Position numbers and translations under genes: made by a program. From the NCBI GenBank assembly GCA_934632155.1, contig CAKTXZ010000017.1, positions 1-52,733 on the forward strand: a DNA stretch of 52,733 nt. The letters are read 5' to 3'. Below, piece after piece: positions 25,092 through 32,865 of the stretch. The first letter of the stretch is position 1, and each line of letters begins with the position of its first letter. The notes under the pieces were generated by a model that saw only the letters and a program-made list of their open reading frames with translations, made no database searches and had not been told where the DNA came from. This DNA comes from an uncultured Clostridia bacterium. GTDB taxonomy: Bacteria > Bacillota > Clostridia > Christensenellales > Aristaeellaceae.

Positions 25092-25940
25092 TTGAGATTG
25101 ATTCGATGCTTGGCCTTGCTGGCGGTCTGCGCGGCGCTGGCCTCGCCCGCTTTGGCGGCGCGGCCATACGCGGCGGACGAGATTCGCGCCCGCGACGGCT
25201 TCCCGCAATGCCTGACAGCCCCAAACCGGGGAACGCTGCGCTATTTTGCGCAGAATGATCCCGTTTGGGCGACGATGGCGTACCGGTATCTGCATTTTGA
25301 AAACGAGCCTCGCTTTTCGGGCGCGGGCTGCGTGCCGTCGACCATTGCCAACTGCGTCGTCAATCTTCTTCCGGCGGAGGCGCTGCCCGCCATTGACCGG
25401 TACAGCTGGCGGGGCGAGGGCTTTCCGATTTGCCCCTGCTCGATGAACCTGTATGACTGTGATGGTACGCACGACCGTTTTCGCATCCGGCAGGCGGCGG
25501 ATTTTGAACGGTATTTTTGTCTGGTGATCGGGGCGTATATGTCCGGCAACAACAGCGGGCGCGCGCTTGTCTGCGGCACGCTGAGCATGACGGACGAGCT
25601 TTGCGGCATTTACGGCCTGCGCTGTGAGCGGGCGGAAAGCATGACCGCCGCGGCTGAGGCAGTCGCGCGGGGCGCGTTGGCGGTCATGATGGTCGGCGGA
25701 GAGGATTGCCCCTTGACGACAAGCGGCCATGCGCTGCTGTTGTGCGATGTCGATGAGGATGATTACTATTTTCTCGATTCCTTCCGCCGTGAGGCATGTG
25801 AGGACGACGCGCTGCATATCGTGCGCGTTGTGCAGCCCGGACTGATCGCCGTTTCCCGAAGACAGGCATATCGTTTGGGCGTGTATCAGATCATCATCGT
25901 TTATCCGCCCGAGCCGGTGAAAGCAACGGCGGGCGAATAA
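25092..25940 (+). CDS. Secreted C39-like cysteine peptidase-fold protein
   Basis: 282 residues with a Sec signal peptide (LIRCLALLAVCAALASPALA). The mature part follows the peptidase C39-like pattern. YFAQNDPVWATMAYRY holds the oxyanion glutamine (about Q54), SGAGCVPSTIANCVV the likely catalytic cysteine (C80), SGHALLLCDV the histidine (H213) and YYFLDSF the aspartate (D229). It also has many extra cysteines. C39-like proteins cleave peptides or act as inactive binding domains; the substrate is unknown. TTG 25092 is chosen because AAAGAGG lies seven bases upstream; a GTG at 25065 would sit at the transcription start with no proper binding site. Confidence 0.75.
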   Translation: MRLIRCLALLAVCAALASPALAARPYAADEIRARDGFPQCLTAPNRGTLRYFAQNDPVWATMAYRYLHFENEPRFSGAGCVPSTIANCVVNLLPAEALPAIDRYSWRGEGFPICPCSMNLYDCDGTHDRFRIRQAADFERYFCLVIGAYMSGNNSGRALVCGTLSMTDELCGIYGLRCERAESMTAAAEAVARGALAVMMVGGEDCPLTTSGHALLLCDVDEDDYYFLDSFRREACEDDALHIVRVVQPGLIAVSRRQAYRLGVYQIIIVYPPEPVKATAGE

Positions 25941-26000
25941 GCGATCCCCCCGCTCAGAGGACGGTCGAAGGGTCGGCGGCGGTATAACAAAAGCAGAAAA

Positions 26001-26045
26001 GAAAACGCCTCAACCCACAGGCAATTGCCGTGCGGATTGAGGCGT
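26001..26045 (-). terminator. Terminator after the anti-sigma gene
   Basis: ACGCCTCAA (26005-26013) and TTGAGGCGT (26037-26045) form a 9-bp stem; CAC/GTG can extend inside the loop. On the minus strand it is followed by TTTCTTTTCTGC. It may also slow plus-strand transcripts from the C39-like gene. Confidence 0.65.
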
Positions 26046-26085
26046 ATGGTTTATGCAGGCTGTCAAAGCCACGGTGGACGGACGC

Positions 26086-27030
26086 TTATTGCAGCGCCTC
26101 CTGAAAGGCCTCGAAGAATTCGGGGCAGGCCCATGTGCCGCAGGCCATGATCCGTTCGCCGTTGACGGCCATTTGCAGCACCAGCCCGCTGCGCAGCTGA
26201 ATGAGCAGGGAGCAGTTGGTTTCGCTGCTGCCCGCGCGCAGGAAGCTGGCGTTATCGGTCAGCGTGCGCATGAGGCGCTTGGCGGTTTCTGCATCGTTGA
26301 TGGTGCCCACGCCGGAAATCTCCAGCGCCACCACATTGTTCGCCTTGAGCGTATCGGCCAACGATTCGCCGCCCAGCAGCGCGCTGTCGCCGAAGGAAAC
26401 GCGCTGGAACACGCGGGTTTTGCCGTTGACATTGGCTGCGACTATCGCGCCCTTCATGCCGCGCACGGCGTAGACTGCCTCACCCTCGGCTACGGTGTTG
26501 GAGCAAATGCCGCTCTTCCCGGCCAGCGCCGGTTCGCTGGTATACTGGGAAACCGTGCCCAGCGAATCGCCCAGCAGATCGGCGGAAACGGAGGTGGGGT
26601 TGGTCAGCATACGGTAATAGCGTCCCTGTACGCCCACCAGCGGGAAATTACCGCCGCTGGCCGCCGCCCAAATGCTGCGGTAGGAGGGGTTCGACGATTT
26701 TTTGATGCTGATGCTGCCCGTGGGCACATCCAGCGCGCGAACGTCGAAGGCTGCGGTCGTGTCACCCGCCGGCTGGGAATCAATCAGCGGCGCGTTGGTG
26801 GCCTGCGGCAGCGTCGAGGAGGAAAGACGCGGCAGCGTCAACGCGGAAAGCCCGACGATCAGCGCCAGCGCGCAGCACAGCGCGGGCGCCCATTTGCGCG
26901 CGGGCATGCGCGGCGTTTTAGGCGCTTGGGCGGCGTGCAGGATGCGCTGACGCAGCTTTTCATCAGCCGTTACGCCCGTTTCTTCGGCAATTTCCGGCAA
27001 TGCCTGAAGCCGTTCGTCCAGATTTTTCAT
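26086..27030 (-). CDS. Putative membrane anti-sigma factor
   Basis: 314 residues. The N-terminal 45 residues are cytoplasmic (LDERLQALPEIAEETGVTAD), followed by one membrane helix (WAPALCCALALIVGLSALTL) and a 240-residue outer domain with beta-rich, serine-rich sequence. Its start overlaps the stop of the ECF sigma gene by four bases (ATGA), the classic sigma/anti-sigma arrangement, so it most likely binds that sigma factor and senses an extracytoplasmic signal. No zinc-binding HxxxCxxC (ZAS) motif is visible in the short N-terminal part, so it is a divergent type. No ligand can be named. Confidence 0.78.
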   Translation of the reverse strand: MKNLDERLQALPEIAEETGVTADEKLRQRILHAAQAPKTPRMPARKWAPALCCALALIVGLSALTLPRLSSSTLPQATNAPLIDSQPAGDTTAAFDVRALDVPTGSISIKKSSNPSYRSIWAAASGGNFPLVGVQGRYYRMLTNPTSVSADLLGDSLGTVSQYTSEPALAGKSGICSNTVAEGEAVYAVRGMKGAIVAANVNGKTRVFQRVSFGDSALLGGESLADTLKANNVVALEISGVGTINDAETAKRLMRTLTDNASFLRAGSSETNCSLLIQLRSGLVLQMAVNGERIMACGTWACPEFFEAFQEALQ

Positions 27031-27557
27031 TGCGCGCCACGCTCCTTCAGAATATCTTCCAATTTCTTTCGTCCACGGGACAGGCGGCTGGAGATCGTGC
27101 CCTCCGGCACGCCCAGCATGGCGGCGATTTCCGCAATGCCGTAGCCCTGATAATAATGCAGCAGGATGACCTCGCGAAAATCAGTCGGCAGGCGATGAAT
27201 AGCCTGCATCAGCTCCTGCTTTTCCAGCCGGTCGTCCAGATTGCCGGGCGCCGGCGTCAGCTCCATGGCGGGGCTTCCCAGCACCACGCGCTTGACCCAC
27301 GCCGCGCGCCACAAGTCGCGGCAGCGGTTAAGCGCCACCTTCAGCAGCCATGCCTTTTCCCGCCCCGGAATCAGCTCGGGCGTATGGGTGAGCAGGCGAA
27401 CAAACACGTCCTGCGTCACATCCTCGGCCTTTTGCCTGTCGCCCAGATAAAAGTAGCTGACGCGCAGCACGTCGTTGGCGTACTTTTCGTACAGCGCTTC
27501 GAACTGGCGCTCGTCCATCCGGGGGGAGGAGGCGCCGGTTTGCATCTGGTCACTCAT
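27027..27557 (-). CDS. ECF-type RNA polymerase sigma factor
   Basis: 176 residues. Region 2 is FEALYEKYANDVLRVSYFYL to AEDVTQDVFVRLL, which contains the core-binding and -10 recognition helices. Region 4 is the segment LPTDFREVILLHYYQGYGIA followed by EIAAMLGVPEGTISSRLSRG, the -35 recognition helix-turn-helix. The intervening linker is short, as in ECF sigma factors. ATG 27557 is chosen; AAAGG is a little far (about 11 bases), and the longer frame to 27683 reaches into the promoter. It is translationally coupled to the anti-sigma gene. The promoter here looks like a housekeeping one, so classic autoregulation is not evident. Confidence 0.92.
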   Translation of the reverse strand: MSDQMQTGASSPRMDERQFEALYEKYANDVLRVSYFYLGDRQKAEDVTQDVFVRLLTHTPELIPGREKAWLLKVALNRCRDLWRAAWVKRVVLGSPAMELTPAPGNLDDRLEKQELMQAIHRLPTDFREVILLHYYQGYGIAEIAAMLGVPEGTISSRLSRGRKKLEDILKERGAQ

Positions 27558-27654
27558 AATAACGACGTACCTTTCCCATTTCTTGCAATGAACGGCAAAA
27601 TAATTGCTGTTTTCCTGCGCCCGCCTGAACGATTTCGCCCCCGGCGCAAGCCTT

Positions 27655-27683
27655 ATTATATCCATTTTTTCCACGCGGGTCAA
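27655..27683 (-). promoter_or_regulatory. Sigma-A-type promoter for the ECF sigma/anti-sigma pair
   Basis: On the minus strand TTGACC (27683-27678), 17-base spacer, TATAAT (27660-27655). It leaves a leader of about 90 bases. Confidence 0.78.
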
Positions 27684-27764
27684 GGCTGTGCGCGGACGGT
27701 AATTTTTTTCAGCGTGCGCGCCGCCGCTTGTCCCAGACGGGAGAATGCCGTCGAAGGGTTGGGC

Positions 27765-27793
27765 TTGAGCGCGCGCGCAGTTTATGCTATGAT
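27765..27793 (+). promoter_or_regulatory. Promoter for the lipoprotein gene
   Basis: TTGAGC (27765-27770), 17-base spacer, TATGAT (27788-27793), about 25 bases before the ATG. Confidence 0.65.
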
Positions 27794-27824
27794 AGGATCA
27801 TCATGACGCGGGAGGCTATGTTGC

Positions 27825-28631
27825 ATGAAAAAGAAAGCGGGCTTGTGGATGCTGGTAGCGGCGCTGTGTATGCTGGCCGCCGGATGCGGTCAAAACGCCG
27901 CGCCGGACGCCACGGCGACGCCGCCTGTGATTCAGGCGCCGCAGATTGAGGCGCAGGGCGCGCTGGCGCAGCGGGCGCAGGCGGTTTTGCGGGATTATAA
28001 CGGCGTGCTGGAGAAGGCGGCGGAGAGCCGTCCGGCCAATCTGGCGTATACCATTCCGGGCGAAATGCTGGATCGGTTTGTCGGCGATGCGGAGGCCGCG
28101 GGCGCGCAGCCCGAGAACGGGCGATACCGCTTTATCCGGAGGGAAACGGGCAGGCATGTTTATCAGGCCGAAGGGCTGGAGGTTGTGGAGCGGCTGGCGC
28201 AGGAAACGCAGGCGCCCGGTCAGGCGGCGGATGACACGCCTATGGGCGAAATGGCGGGCGATCTGGTCGCCGCGGGCGGCGGCGCGTTTGAACGCGAATA
28301 CGCCTATGATTTGGCGCAGGATCTGACCGGCGGCACGGTTGAAATTACGCAGCGCCTGAACGGTGAAACCACGGGCTTTGAAAGCTATTCCTTTGCCGTG
28401 CGCGACGGCTGTCTGTATTTTGTAGACGCGGCCATGGATTTGATCGCCGATCTGGACGGCGTGAGCAGCGCGGGCACGTATCTTGTCGCTGCCGGAAAAA
28501 TTCAAAAAAACAGCGCCGACATGATCGAATATCACGTCGGCGCATTGCGGGATGTTCCCAATGCCGCCGCGGTGGACTGGGAAACGCTGCTTGCTTCCGT
28601 CAGGCCCGAAAGCCGCGTAACCGTGCCGTAA
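27825..28631 (+). CDS. Putative lipoprotein of unknown function
   Basis: 268 residues. The signal sequence KKKAGLWMLVAALCMLAAGC carries a lipobox (LAAGC, Cys 21), so the protein is likely anchored on the outer side of the membrane. A low-complexity Ala/Pro/Thr linker follows, then about 220 residues in a mixed alpha/beta pattern with no family I recognise (for example IPGEMLDRFVGDAEAAGAQ and ETTGFESYSFAVRDGCLYFV). GGGAGG precedes the ATG. It is transcribed alone, divergent from the ECF sigma pair, which makes it a possible regulon member or signal partner of that pair; there is no direct evidence. Confidence 0.75.
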   Translation: MKKKAGLWMLVAALCMLAAGCGQNAAPDATATPPVIQAPQIEAQGALAQRAQAVLRDYNGVLEKAAESRPANLAYTIPGEMLDRFVGDAEAAGAQPENGRYRFIRRETGRHVYQAEGLEVVERLAQETQAPGQAADDTPMGEMAGDLVAAGGGAFEREYAYDLAQDLTGGTVEITQRLNGETTGFESYSFAVRDGCLYFVDAAMDLIADLDGVSSAGTYLVAAGKIQKNSADMIEYHVGALRDVPNAAAVDWETLLASVRPESRVTVP

Positions 28632-28645
28632 CCGGCGCGGCTTTC
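28608..28645 (+). terminator. Weak hairpin across the lipoprotein stop codon
   Basis: GAAAGCCGCG (28608-28617) and CGCGGCTTTC (28636-28645) form a 10-bp stem with the stop codon in the 18-base loop. No T-run follows, so termination is doubtful. Confidence 0.35.
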
Positions 28646-28681
28646 GACGATCGTCCCGGTGAAAAAACCTGAAAACGCCCC

Positions 28682-29266
28682 TTAAAAAATGCCCAGATGC
28701 TCGAAAAGAATCTTGACGCCCAGCAGGATCAGGATTACGCCGCCGAGCAGCTCGGCCTTTTTTTCATACCGCGCGCCAAAGAGGCTGCCCGCCTTTACGC
28801 CGAGCATGGAAAGCGCCGCGGTAACAACGCCGATGATGGTCACGGACAGGCCGATGGAATGATACGCGCCGGTAAAGGCGAAGGTTACGCCGACCGCCAG
28901 CGCGTCGATGCTGGTGGCAATGGCGAGCGTCAGCATGCTTTTGAAGGAAAGCGCCGCGCCATGATTTTGCTGCGCGTCCGCTTCCTTATCGTCCGCGCCG
29001 AGCGCTTCACGGATCATGTTTGCGCCGATGAGCCCCAGCAGCCCAAAGGCGATCCAATGGTCGAAATGGGTGATTTTATCGGCAAACTGCGCGCCGATCA
29101 AAAAGCCGATGAGCGGCATCAGCGCCTGAAAGCCGCCGAACCAGAGCCCGACGACGGCGGCGCTTTTGAACGTCATTTTTTTCAGCGCCAGCCCCTTGCA
29201 AACGGCGCATGCGAACGCATCCATCGACAGCCCGATTGCCAGCAGCATCAAATCCGGCAGCGTCAT
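28682..29266 (-). CDS. mntP: Putative manganese efflux pump, MntP family
   Basis: 194 residues, six membrane helices, typical for MntP. The two repeated motifs carry the metal-binding aspartates: LLAIGLSMDAFACAVCKGL in helix 1 and LAIATSIDALAVGVTFAF in the fourth. The glycine-rich helix GLLGLIGANMIREAL separates the halves. MntP proteins export Mn(II) and protect against manganese excess. It has AAAGGAG before the ATG but no promoter of its own in the 80 bases after yajC, where a terminator lies instead. No yybP-ykoY riboswitch is visible, so expression may depend on read-through. Confidence 0.92.
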   Translation of the reverse strand: MTLPDLMLLAIGLSMDAFACAVCKGLALKKMTFKSAAVVGLWFGGFQALMPLIGFLIGAQFADKITHFDHWIAFGLLGLIGANMIREALGADDKEADAQQNHGAALSFKSMLTLAIATSIDALAVGVTFAFTGAYHSIGLSVTIIGVVTAALSMLGVKAGSLFGARYEKKAELLGGVILILLGVKILFEHLGIF

Positions 29267-29285
29267 GGCAAAACTCCTTTCGCAT

Positions 29286-29330
29286 AAAAAGACCCCGGGG
29301 CAAAAGCGTTTTTCACCCCGAGCGTCTTTT
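29286..29330 (-). terminator. Terminator between yajC and mntP
   Basis: On the minus strand AAAAGAC (29330-29324) with an inner CGGGG/CCCCG pairs with GTCTTTT (29293-29287), ending in TCTTTTTATG. It would end yajC transcripts partly or fully before mntP. Confidence 0.7.
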
Positions 29331-29347
29331 GAGCGGCTATACGAAAA

Positions 29348-29764
29348 TCAGGCCAGCACTTCGCCGTCGTTTTCAACGGACACCGCTTCCACCTGCCGAA
29401 TCGCCCAACGGGCGACGACCATTTCCGTGCGCTGAGAGCCGATGGCCAGCGTGATGGTATCGTCCTTGATGTTGACGATGGTGCCGTAGATGCCGCCGAT
29501 GGTGGTCACACGGTCGCCCTGCTTAAGCGCGTCCAGCATTTCCTTGACCTTTTTGTCCTTTTTGCGCTGGGGACGGATGAGCATGAAATAGAACACCAGA
29601 CCCATCAGCAGCAGCGGCACGACCAGCGACACGATGGACGCGGCGGCGGAAACCTCCTGCACGCCATCGCCCGCGGCGGCGGCCGCGTCGGCCACCGCTC
29701 CGGCCGCGTTGCCCGCTTCTTCAGCAATCGCCGAGGAAATACCAAACAGCCATTTTTCCAACAT
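29348..29764 (-). CDS. yajC: Preprotein translocase subunit YajC
   Basis: 138 residues. One membrane helix (SLVVPLLLMGLVFYFMLIRP) is followed by the family signature RPQRKKDKKVKEMLDALKQGDRV (read in two steps: RPQRKKDKKVKEM, LDALKQGDRV) and TIGGIYGTIVNIKDD. YajC associates with SecDF and the Sec translocon in the membrane. Its N-terminal Ala/Gly-rich stretch of about 40 residues before the helix is longer than usual. It has a strong promoter at 29808-29836 and AAAGGCGG before the ATG. It stands alone here, without tgt or secDF. Confidence 0.94.
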   Translation of the reverse strand: MLEKWLFGISSAIAEEAGNAAGAVADAAAAAGDGVQEVSAAASIVSLVVPLLLMGLVFYFMLIRPQRKKDKKVKEMLDALKQGDRVTTIGGIYGTIVNIKDDTITLAIGSQRTEMVVARWAIRQVEAVSVENDGEVLA

Positions 29765-29807
29765 GAATTGTTACCGCCTTTCAAACCTTGTTCGATATGC
29801 AGAAAAC

Positions 29808-29836
29808 ATTATATAATGAAACGTTCGCGCTGTAAA
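29808..29836 (-). promoter_or_regulatory. Sigma-A-type promoter for yajC
   Basis: On the minus strand TTTACA (29836-29831), 17-base spacer, TATAAT (29813-29808). Confidence 0.8.
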
Positions 29837-29930
29837 CCCCAATTTGCTTACAAAAACCTCAAAAGTGTGAAATAAATACAGCGAAATTGCGGCGCAATGG
29901 CAAAATTGGCAATTGCATGTACATCCTCCC

Positions 29931-29959
29931 TTGCGATACGCGCTCGCGCATGGTATAAT
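29931..29959 (+). promoter_or_regulatory. Promoter for the ECF-transporter module
   Basis: TTGCGA (29931-29936), 17-base spacer, TATAAT (29954-29959) with extended -10 TGG. The -10 lies in repeat copy 1. Copies 2 and 3 also carry TATAAT (from 30030 and 30106) but without a good -35. Confidence 0.6.
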
Positions 29960-30246
29960 GATTAGGAAAACCGCGCAGCGGTTTCTCCGGGTCAGCGGGA
30001 CGCTGGAGGCGTTACGCTGACAATCACGGTATAATGATTAGGAAAACCGCGCAGCGGTTTCTCCGGGTCAGCGGGACGCTGGAGACGTTACGCTGACAAT
30101 CACGGTATAATGATTAGGAAAACCGCGCAGCGGTTTCTCCGGGGCGGCGGGAGGACGCAGGCGTTACGCCGGTCATCGCGGTATGCTTCGGAAAGCCGCA
30201 GGGCGGTTGCCCACCGTTTCATTCTTATGAGCAAGCAGAGGTGCGC
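29952..30246 (+). repeat. Tandem 76-bp repeats before the ECF-transporter genes
   Basis: Copies begin at 29952, 30028, 30104 and, degenerate and cut short, 30180; the period is exactly 76. Copies 1 and 2 differ at one position (G/A in GGAGGCG). Copy 3 matches for about 38 bases then diverges. Each full copy contains TATAATG, a hairpin AAACCGC-GCA-GCGGTTT and a second pair GTCAGCG...CGCTGAC. The stretch 29765-30246 has no convincing gene; the repeats and the two divergent promoters fill it. Confidence 0.85.
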
Positions 30247-31083
30247 ATGTCCGAAAAGTTGATTGAGGTCGACAATGTAACCTACGCCTATGCCGAGGGC
30301 GAGACGCCCGCCGTGCGCGGCGTGAGCCTGTCCGTGCCCAAGGGGGCGTTTTATGCCATTCTGGGGCGCAACGGCTCGGGAAAATCCACGCTGGCCAAGC
30401 TGATGAACGGGCTGTACGCGCCTGCGTCGGGCACGGTGACGGTTTGCGGCATGGACACGACGGACGAAAAGAGCATCTGGGAAATTCGCCGCCGCGCGGG
30501 GATGGTGTTCCAGAATCCGGACAATCAGCTGGTTGCCACGGTGGTGCGCGAAGACGTCGCCTTTGGGCTGGAGAATATCGGCGTGCCCACGCAGGAGATG
30601 CCCGCGCGAATCGATCAGGCGCTGCGCGACGTGGGCATGATCGACTATGCCGAACGCGCGCCGCATTTGCTCTCGGGCGGGCAAAAGCAGCGCGTCGCCA
30701 TTGCAGGCGTGCTGGCGATGCGCCCGGAGGTGATCATTTTTGATGAAGCCACCGCCATGCTCGACCCGCGCGGCCGGCGCGAGGTGATGGACGCGGTGCG
30801 TCGCCTGAACCGTGAAAACGGCATTACGGTGCTGTGGATTACGCATTTTATGGAAGAGGCGGCGCTGTGCGACCGGGTGTTCGTTATGCAGGACGGGCAG
30901 ATTGCTTTGGACGGCGCGCCGGGCGATGTTTTAACCGACAGCGAGCGCCTGCGTCCCTTCCGGCTGGACGCGCCGCCTATGGCGTCGCTGGCGGAGCGGC
31001 TGCGCGCGCAGGGCATGCCCATTGCGCAGGGCGTTTTGCAGGTGGAGGATTTGGCGCGGGAGGTGGAAAGGCTGTGCAGATAA
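30247..31083 (+). CDS. ecfA1: Energy-coupling factor transporter ATPase EcfA1
   Basis: 278 residues. ABC ATPase of the group II ECF transporters, which take up vitamins and trace metals through exchangeable substrate-binding (S) proteins. Walker A GRNGSGKSTLAKLMNG, Q-loop FQNPDNQLVATVVREDVAFG (the ECF-type DNQ pattern), signature LLSGGQKQRVAIAGVLAM, Walker B VIIFDEATAMLDP, H-loop LWITHFMEEA. ATG 30247 has AGAGG upstream; a GTG at 30241 overlaps it. It is the first of three overlapping genes. No S component is encoded in the window, so S proteins must be elsewhere, as expected for a shared module. Confidence 0.95.
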   Translation: MSEKLIEVDNVTYAYAEGETPAVRGVSLSVPKGAFYAILGRNGSGKSTLAKLMNGLYAPASGTVTVCGMDTTDEKSIWEIRRRAGMVFQNPDNQLVATVVREDVAFGLENIGVPTQEMPARIDQALRDVGMIDYAERAPHLLSGGQKQRVAIAGVLAMRPEVIIFDEATAMLDPRGRREVMDAVRRLNRENGITVLWITHFMEEAALCDRVFVMQDGQIALDGAPGDVLTDSERLRPFRLDAPPMASLAERLRAQGMPIAQGVLQVEDLAREVERLCR

Positions 31084-31937
31084 CGCTGGAGCGGGTATCG
31101 CATATTTATCAGCCCGGCAGCCCCTTTCAGGCCGCCGCGCTTCGGGACGTCAGCCTGACCGTCGCTTCGGGGGAATTCGTTGCGCTCATCGGCCACACGG
31201 GCTCGGGCAAATCCACGCTGGCGCAGCATTTGAACGGCCTTTTGCAGCCGACGGCGGGCCGCGTGCTCATCGACGGGCAGGACGTCAACGCAAAGGGCTA
31301 TCCGCGCCGCGCGGTGCGCCAACGCGTCGGGCTGGTGTTTCAGTATCCGGAGCATCAGCTTTTTGAGGAAACCGTTGCGAAGGACGTCGCCTTCGGGCCC
31401 AAGAACTTAGGGCTTTCGCCGGTGGAAATCGACGAGCGCGTGCGCGAGGCGATGGCGCGCGTCGGGCTGAATTACGACGAAATGGCGGAAAAATCGCCCT
31501 TCGAGCTGTCGGGCGGGCAGATGCGCCGGGCGGCGCTGGCGGGCGTGCTGGCGATGCGGCCGGAGGTGCTGGTGCTCGATGAGCCCGCCGCCGGGCTGGA
31601 CCCGCAAAGCCGCCGTGAAATGCTGGACATGATCGGCGGTCTGCATGCGCAGGGCGCGACGATCGTGATGGTTTCCCACGCGATGGACGACGTGGCGCAG
31701 TACGCCACGCGCGTCGTTGTGATGGAGCAGGGAACCGTCGCCATGACGGGCACGCCGGAGGAAATCTTCCGCCGTGCGGAGGAATTGTGCGCCATGGGGC
31801 TGGACGTGCCCTCGGTGTGCAGGCTGGGCATGGCGCTGCGGGCGGCCGGGCTGCCCTTCCCGGCCGGCGTTTTCCGTCAGGAGGACGCCGAGCGGGCGAT
31901 TCTTGCCCTGTGGAAGGAGGCGCGCCATGCTGAGTAA
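31074..31937 (+). CDS. ecfA2: Energy-coupling factor transporter ATPase EcfA2
   Basis: 287 residues, second ATPase of the ECF module. Walker A GHTGSGKSTLAQHLNG, Q-loop VFQYPEHQLFEETVAKDVAF (EHQLF is typical of EcfA2), signature LSGGQMRRAALAGVLAM, Walker B VLVLDEPAAGLDP, H-loop MVSHAMDDVA. The GTG start at 31074 overlaps the end of ecfA1 by ten bases, with GGAGG about ten bases upstream. Its stop overlaps the ecfT start by 11 bases. It forms a heterodimer with EcfA1 bound to EcfT. Confidence 0.95.
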   Translation: MQITLERVSHIYQPGSPFQAAALRDVSLTVASGEFVALIGHTGSGKSTLAQHLNGLLQPTAGRVLIDGQDVNAKGYPRRAVRQRVGLVFQYPEHQLFEETVAKDVAFGPKNLGLSPVEIDERVREAMARVGLNYDEMAEKSPFELSGGQMRRAALAGVLAMRPEVLVLDEPAAGLDPQSRREMLDMIGGLHAQGATIVMVSHAMDDVAQYATRVVVMEQGTVAMTGTPEEIFRRAEELCAMGLDVPSVCRLGMALRAAGLPFPAGVFRQEDAERAILALWKEARHAE

Positions 31938-32730
31938 CATTACGCTGGGGCAGTATTACCCTGCCGAAAGCCCGATGCATCGGCTGGACCCGCGCGTCAA
32001 GATTCTGCTGCTGGCGGCGATGATCGCGGATATTTTTCTTGCGACCAATTTTCCCGCCTTCGTGCCGGTGATTGCGCTGCTGCTGCTGGCGGCGCGGCTG
32101 TCGAGGGTGCCGCTTGGCATGCTGCTGCGCGGGCTCAGGCCGCTGCGGTTCATTTTGATATTCACGTTTGTGCTCAACCTGTTTTTCCTGCAGGGCGAAA
32201 CGCCGCTGCTGAATCTGGGCTTTGCCGTGATTACGCAGGAGGCGCTGCTGACCGCGCTGCGCTATTCGCTGCGGCTGGTGCTGCTGGTGCTTTCATCCAG
32301 CCTGCTCACGCTCACCACCGCGCCCGTTACGCTGACCGACGGGCTGGAGCGGCTGCTTTCGCCGCTGCGCGCGGTGCGCTTTCCCGCGCATGAAATGGCC
32401 ATGATGATGACCATCGCGCTGCGCTTTATTCCCACGCTGCTGGAGGAAGCGGATAAGATTATGAAGGCGCAATCTGCCCGCGGCGCGGATTTTGAATCGG
32501 GCAACATGATTCGCCGCGCGCGGGCGATGGTGCCGCTGCTGGTGCCACTGTTTGTCAGCGCGTTTCGCCGCGCGGGCGATCTGGCCATGGCCATGGAGGC
32601 GCGCTGCTATCACGGCGGCGAGGGGCGCACGCGGCTGCGCGTGCTGAAGCTTGCGCGGCGCGATTTGTACGCCGGACTGATTATGGCCGCAGGCATCGCG
32701 CTGACCGTTCTGCTTGCGCGGGTTTTCTGA
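31927..32730 (+). CDS. ecfT: Energy-coupling factor transporter transmembrane subunit EcfT
   Basis: 267 residues. Several membrane helices (VKILLLAAMIADIFLATN, ILIFTFVLNLFFL and others). The two coupling motifs that dock the ATPases are present: SARGADF (ARG motif) and AMEARCYHGG (ARC variant of the ARA motif). EcfT transmits ATP-driven motion to the S component. Its ATG lies inside the last codons of ecfA2. In many Firmicutes this trio sits in the ribosomal-protein/truA cluster; here it stands alone. A terminator at 32772-32818 follows, better suited to the opposite strand. Confidence 0.95.
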   Translation: MLSNITLGQYYPAESPMHRLDPRVKILLLAAMIADIFLATNFPAFVPVIALLLLAARLSRVPLGMLLRGLRPLRFILIFTFVLNLFFLQGETPLLNLGFAVITQEALLTALRYSLRLVLLVLSSSLLTLTTAPVTLTDGLERLLSPLRAVRFPAHEMAMMMTIALRFIPTLLEEADKIMKAQSARGADFESGNMIRRARAMVPLLVPLFVSAFRRAGDLAMAMEARCYHGGEGRTRLRVLKLARRDLYAGLIMAAGIALTVLLARVF

Positions 32731-32771
32731 AGCGCGCGCTTTACGGCGCGTTGAGAAAATGAAGGAATAAC

Positions 32772-32818
32772 AAAAACGCTCCGTCCCACGGAAGACCTTT
32801 GCGGCCGTGGGGCGGAGC
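32772..32818 (-). terminator. Terminator after transketolase (convergent with ecfT)
   Basis: A 14-bp stem with one wobble (arms 32778-32791 and 32805-32818). On the minus strand it is followed by GTTTTTGTTATTC, a good T-run; on the plus strand only by GCTTGTGTT. It may work partly in both directions. Confidence 0.75.
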
Positions 32819-32865
32819 GCTTGTGTTATATGGTTTTCAATGAAAACGCGGAACGCTAAGCGGTT

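Noticed and set aside
24783..25817. Upstream extension of the glutamine synthetase frame to 1040 residues
   Set aside because: The extra 345 codons have no family similarity, cross the promoter and overlap the divergent C39-like gene; family homology begins at 24782.
29267..29347. Manganese riboswitch (yybP-ykoY) upstream of mntP
   Set aside because: The 80-base gap holds a simple terminator hairpin; no three-way junction or conserved loops are visible.
29952..30246. Repeats before ecfA1 as a CRISPR array
   Set aside because: Units are contiguous at 76 bp without unique spacers, and there are no cas genes.
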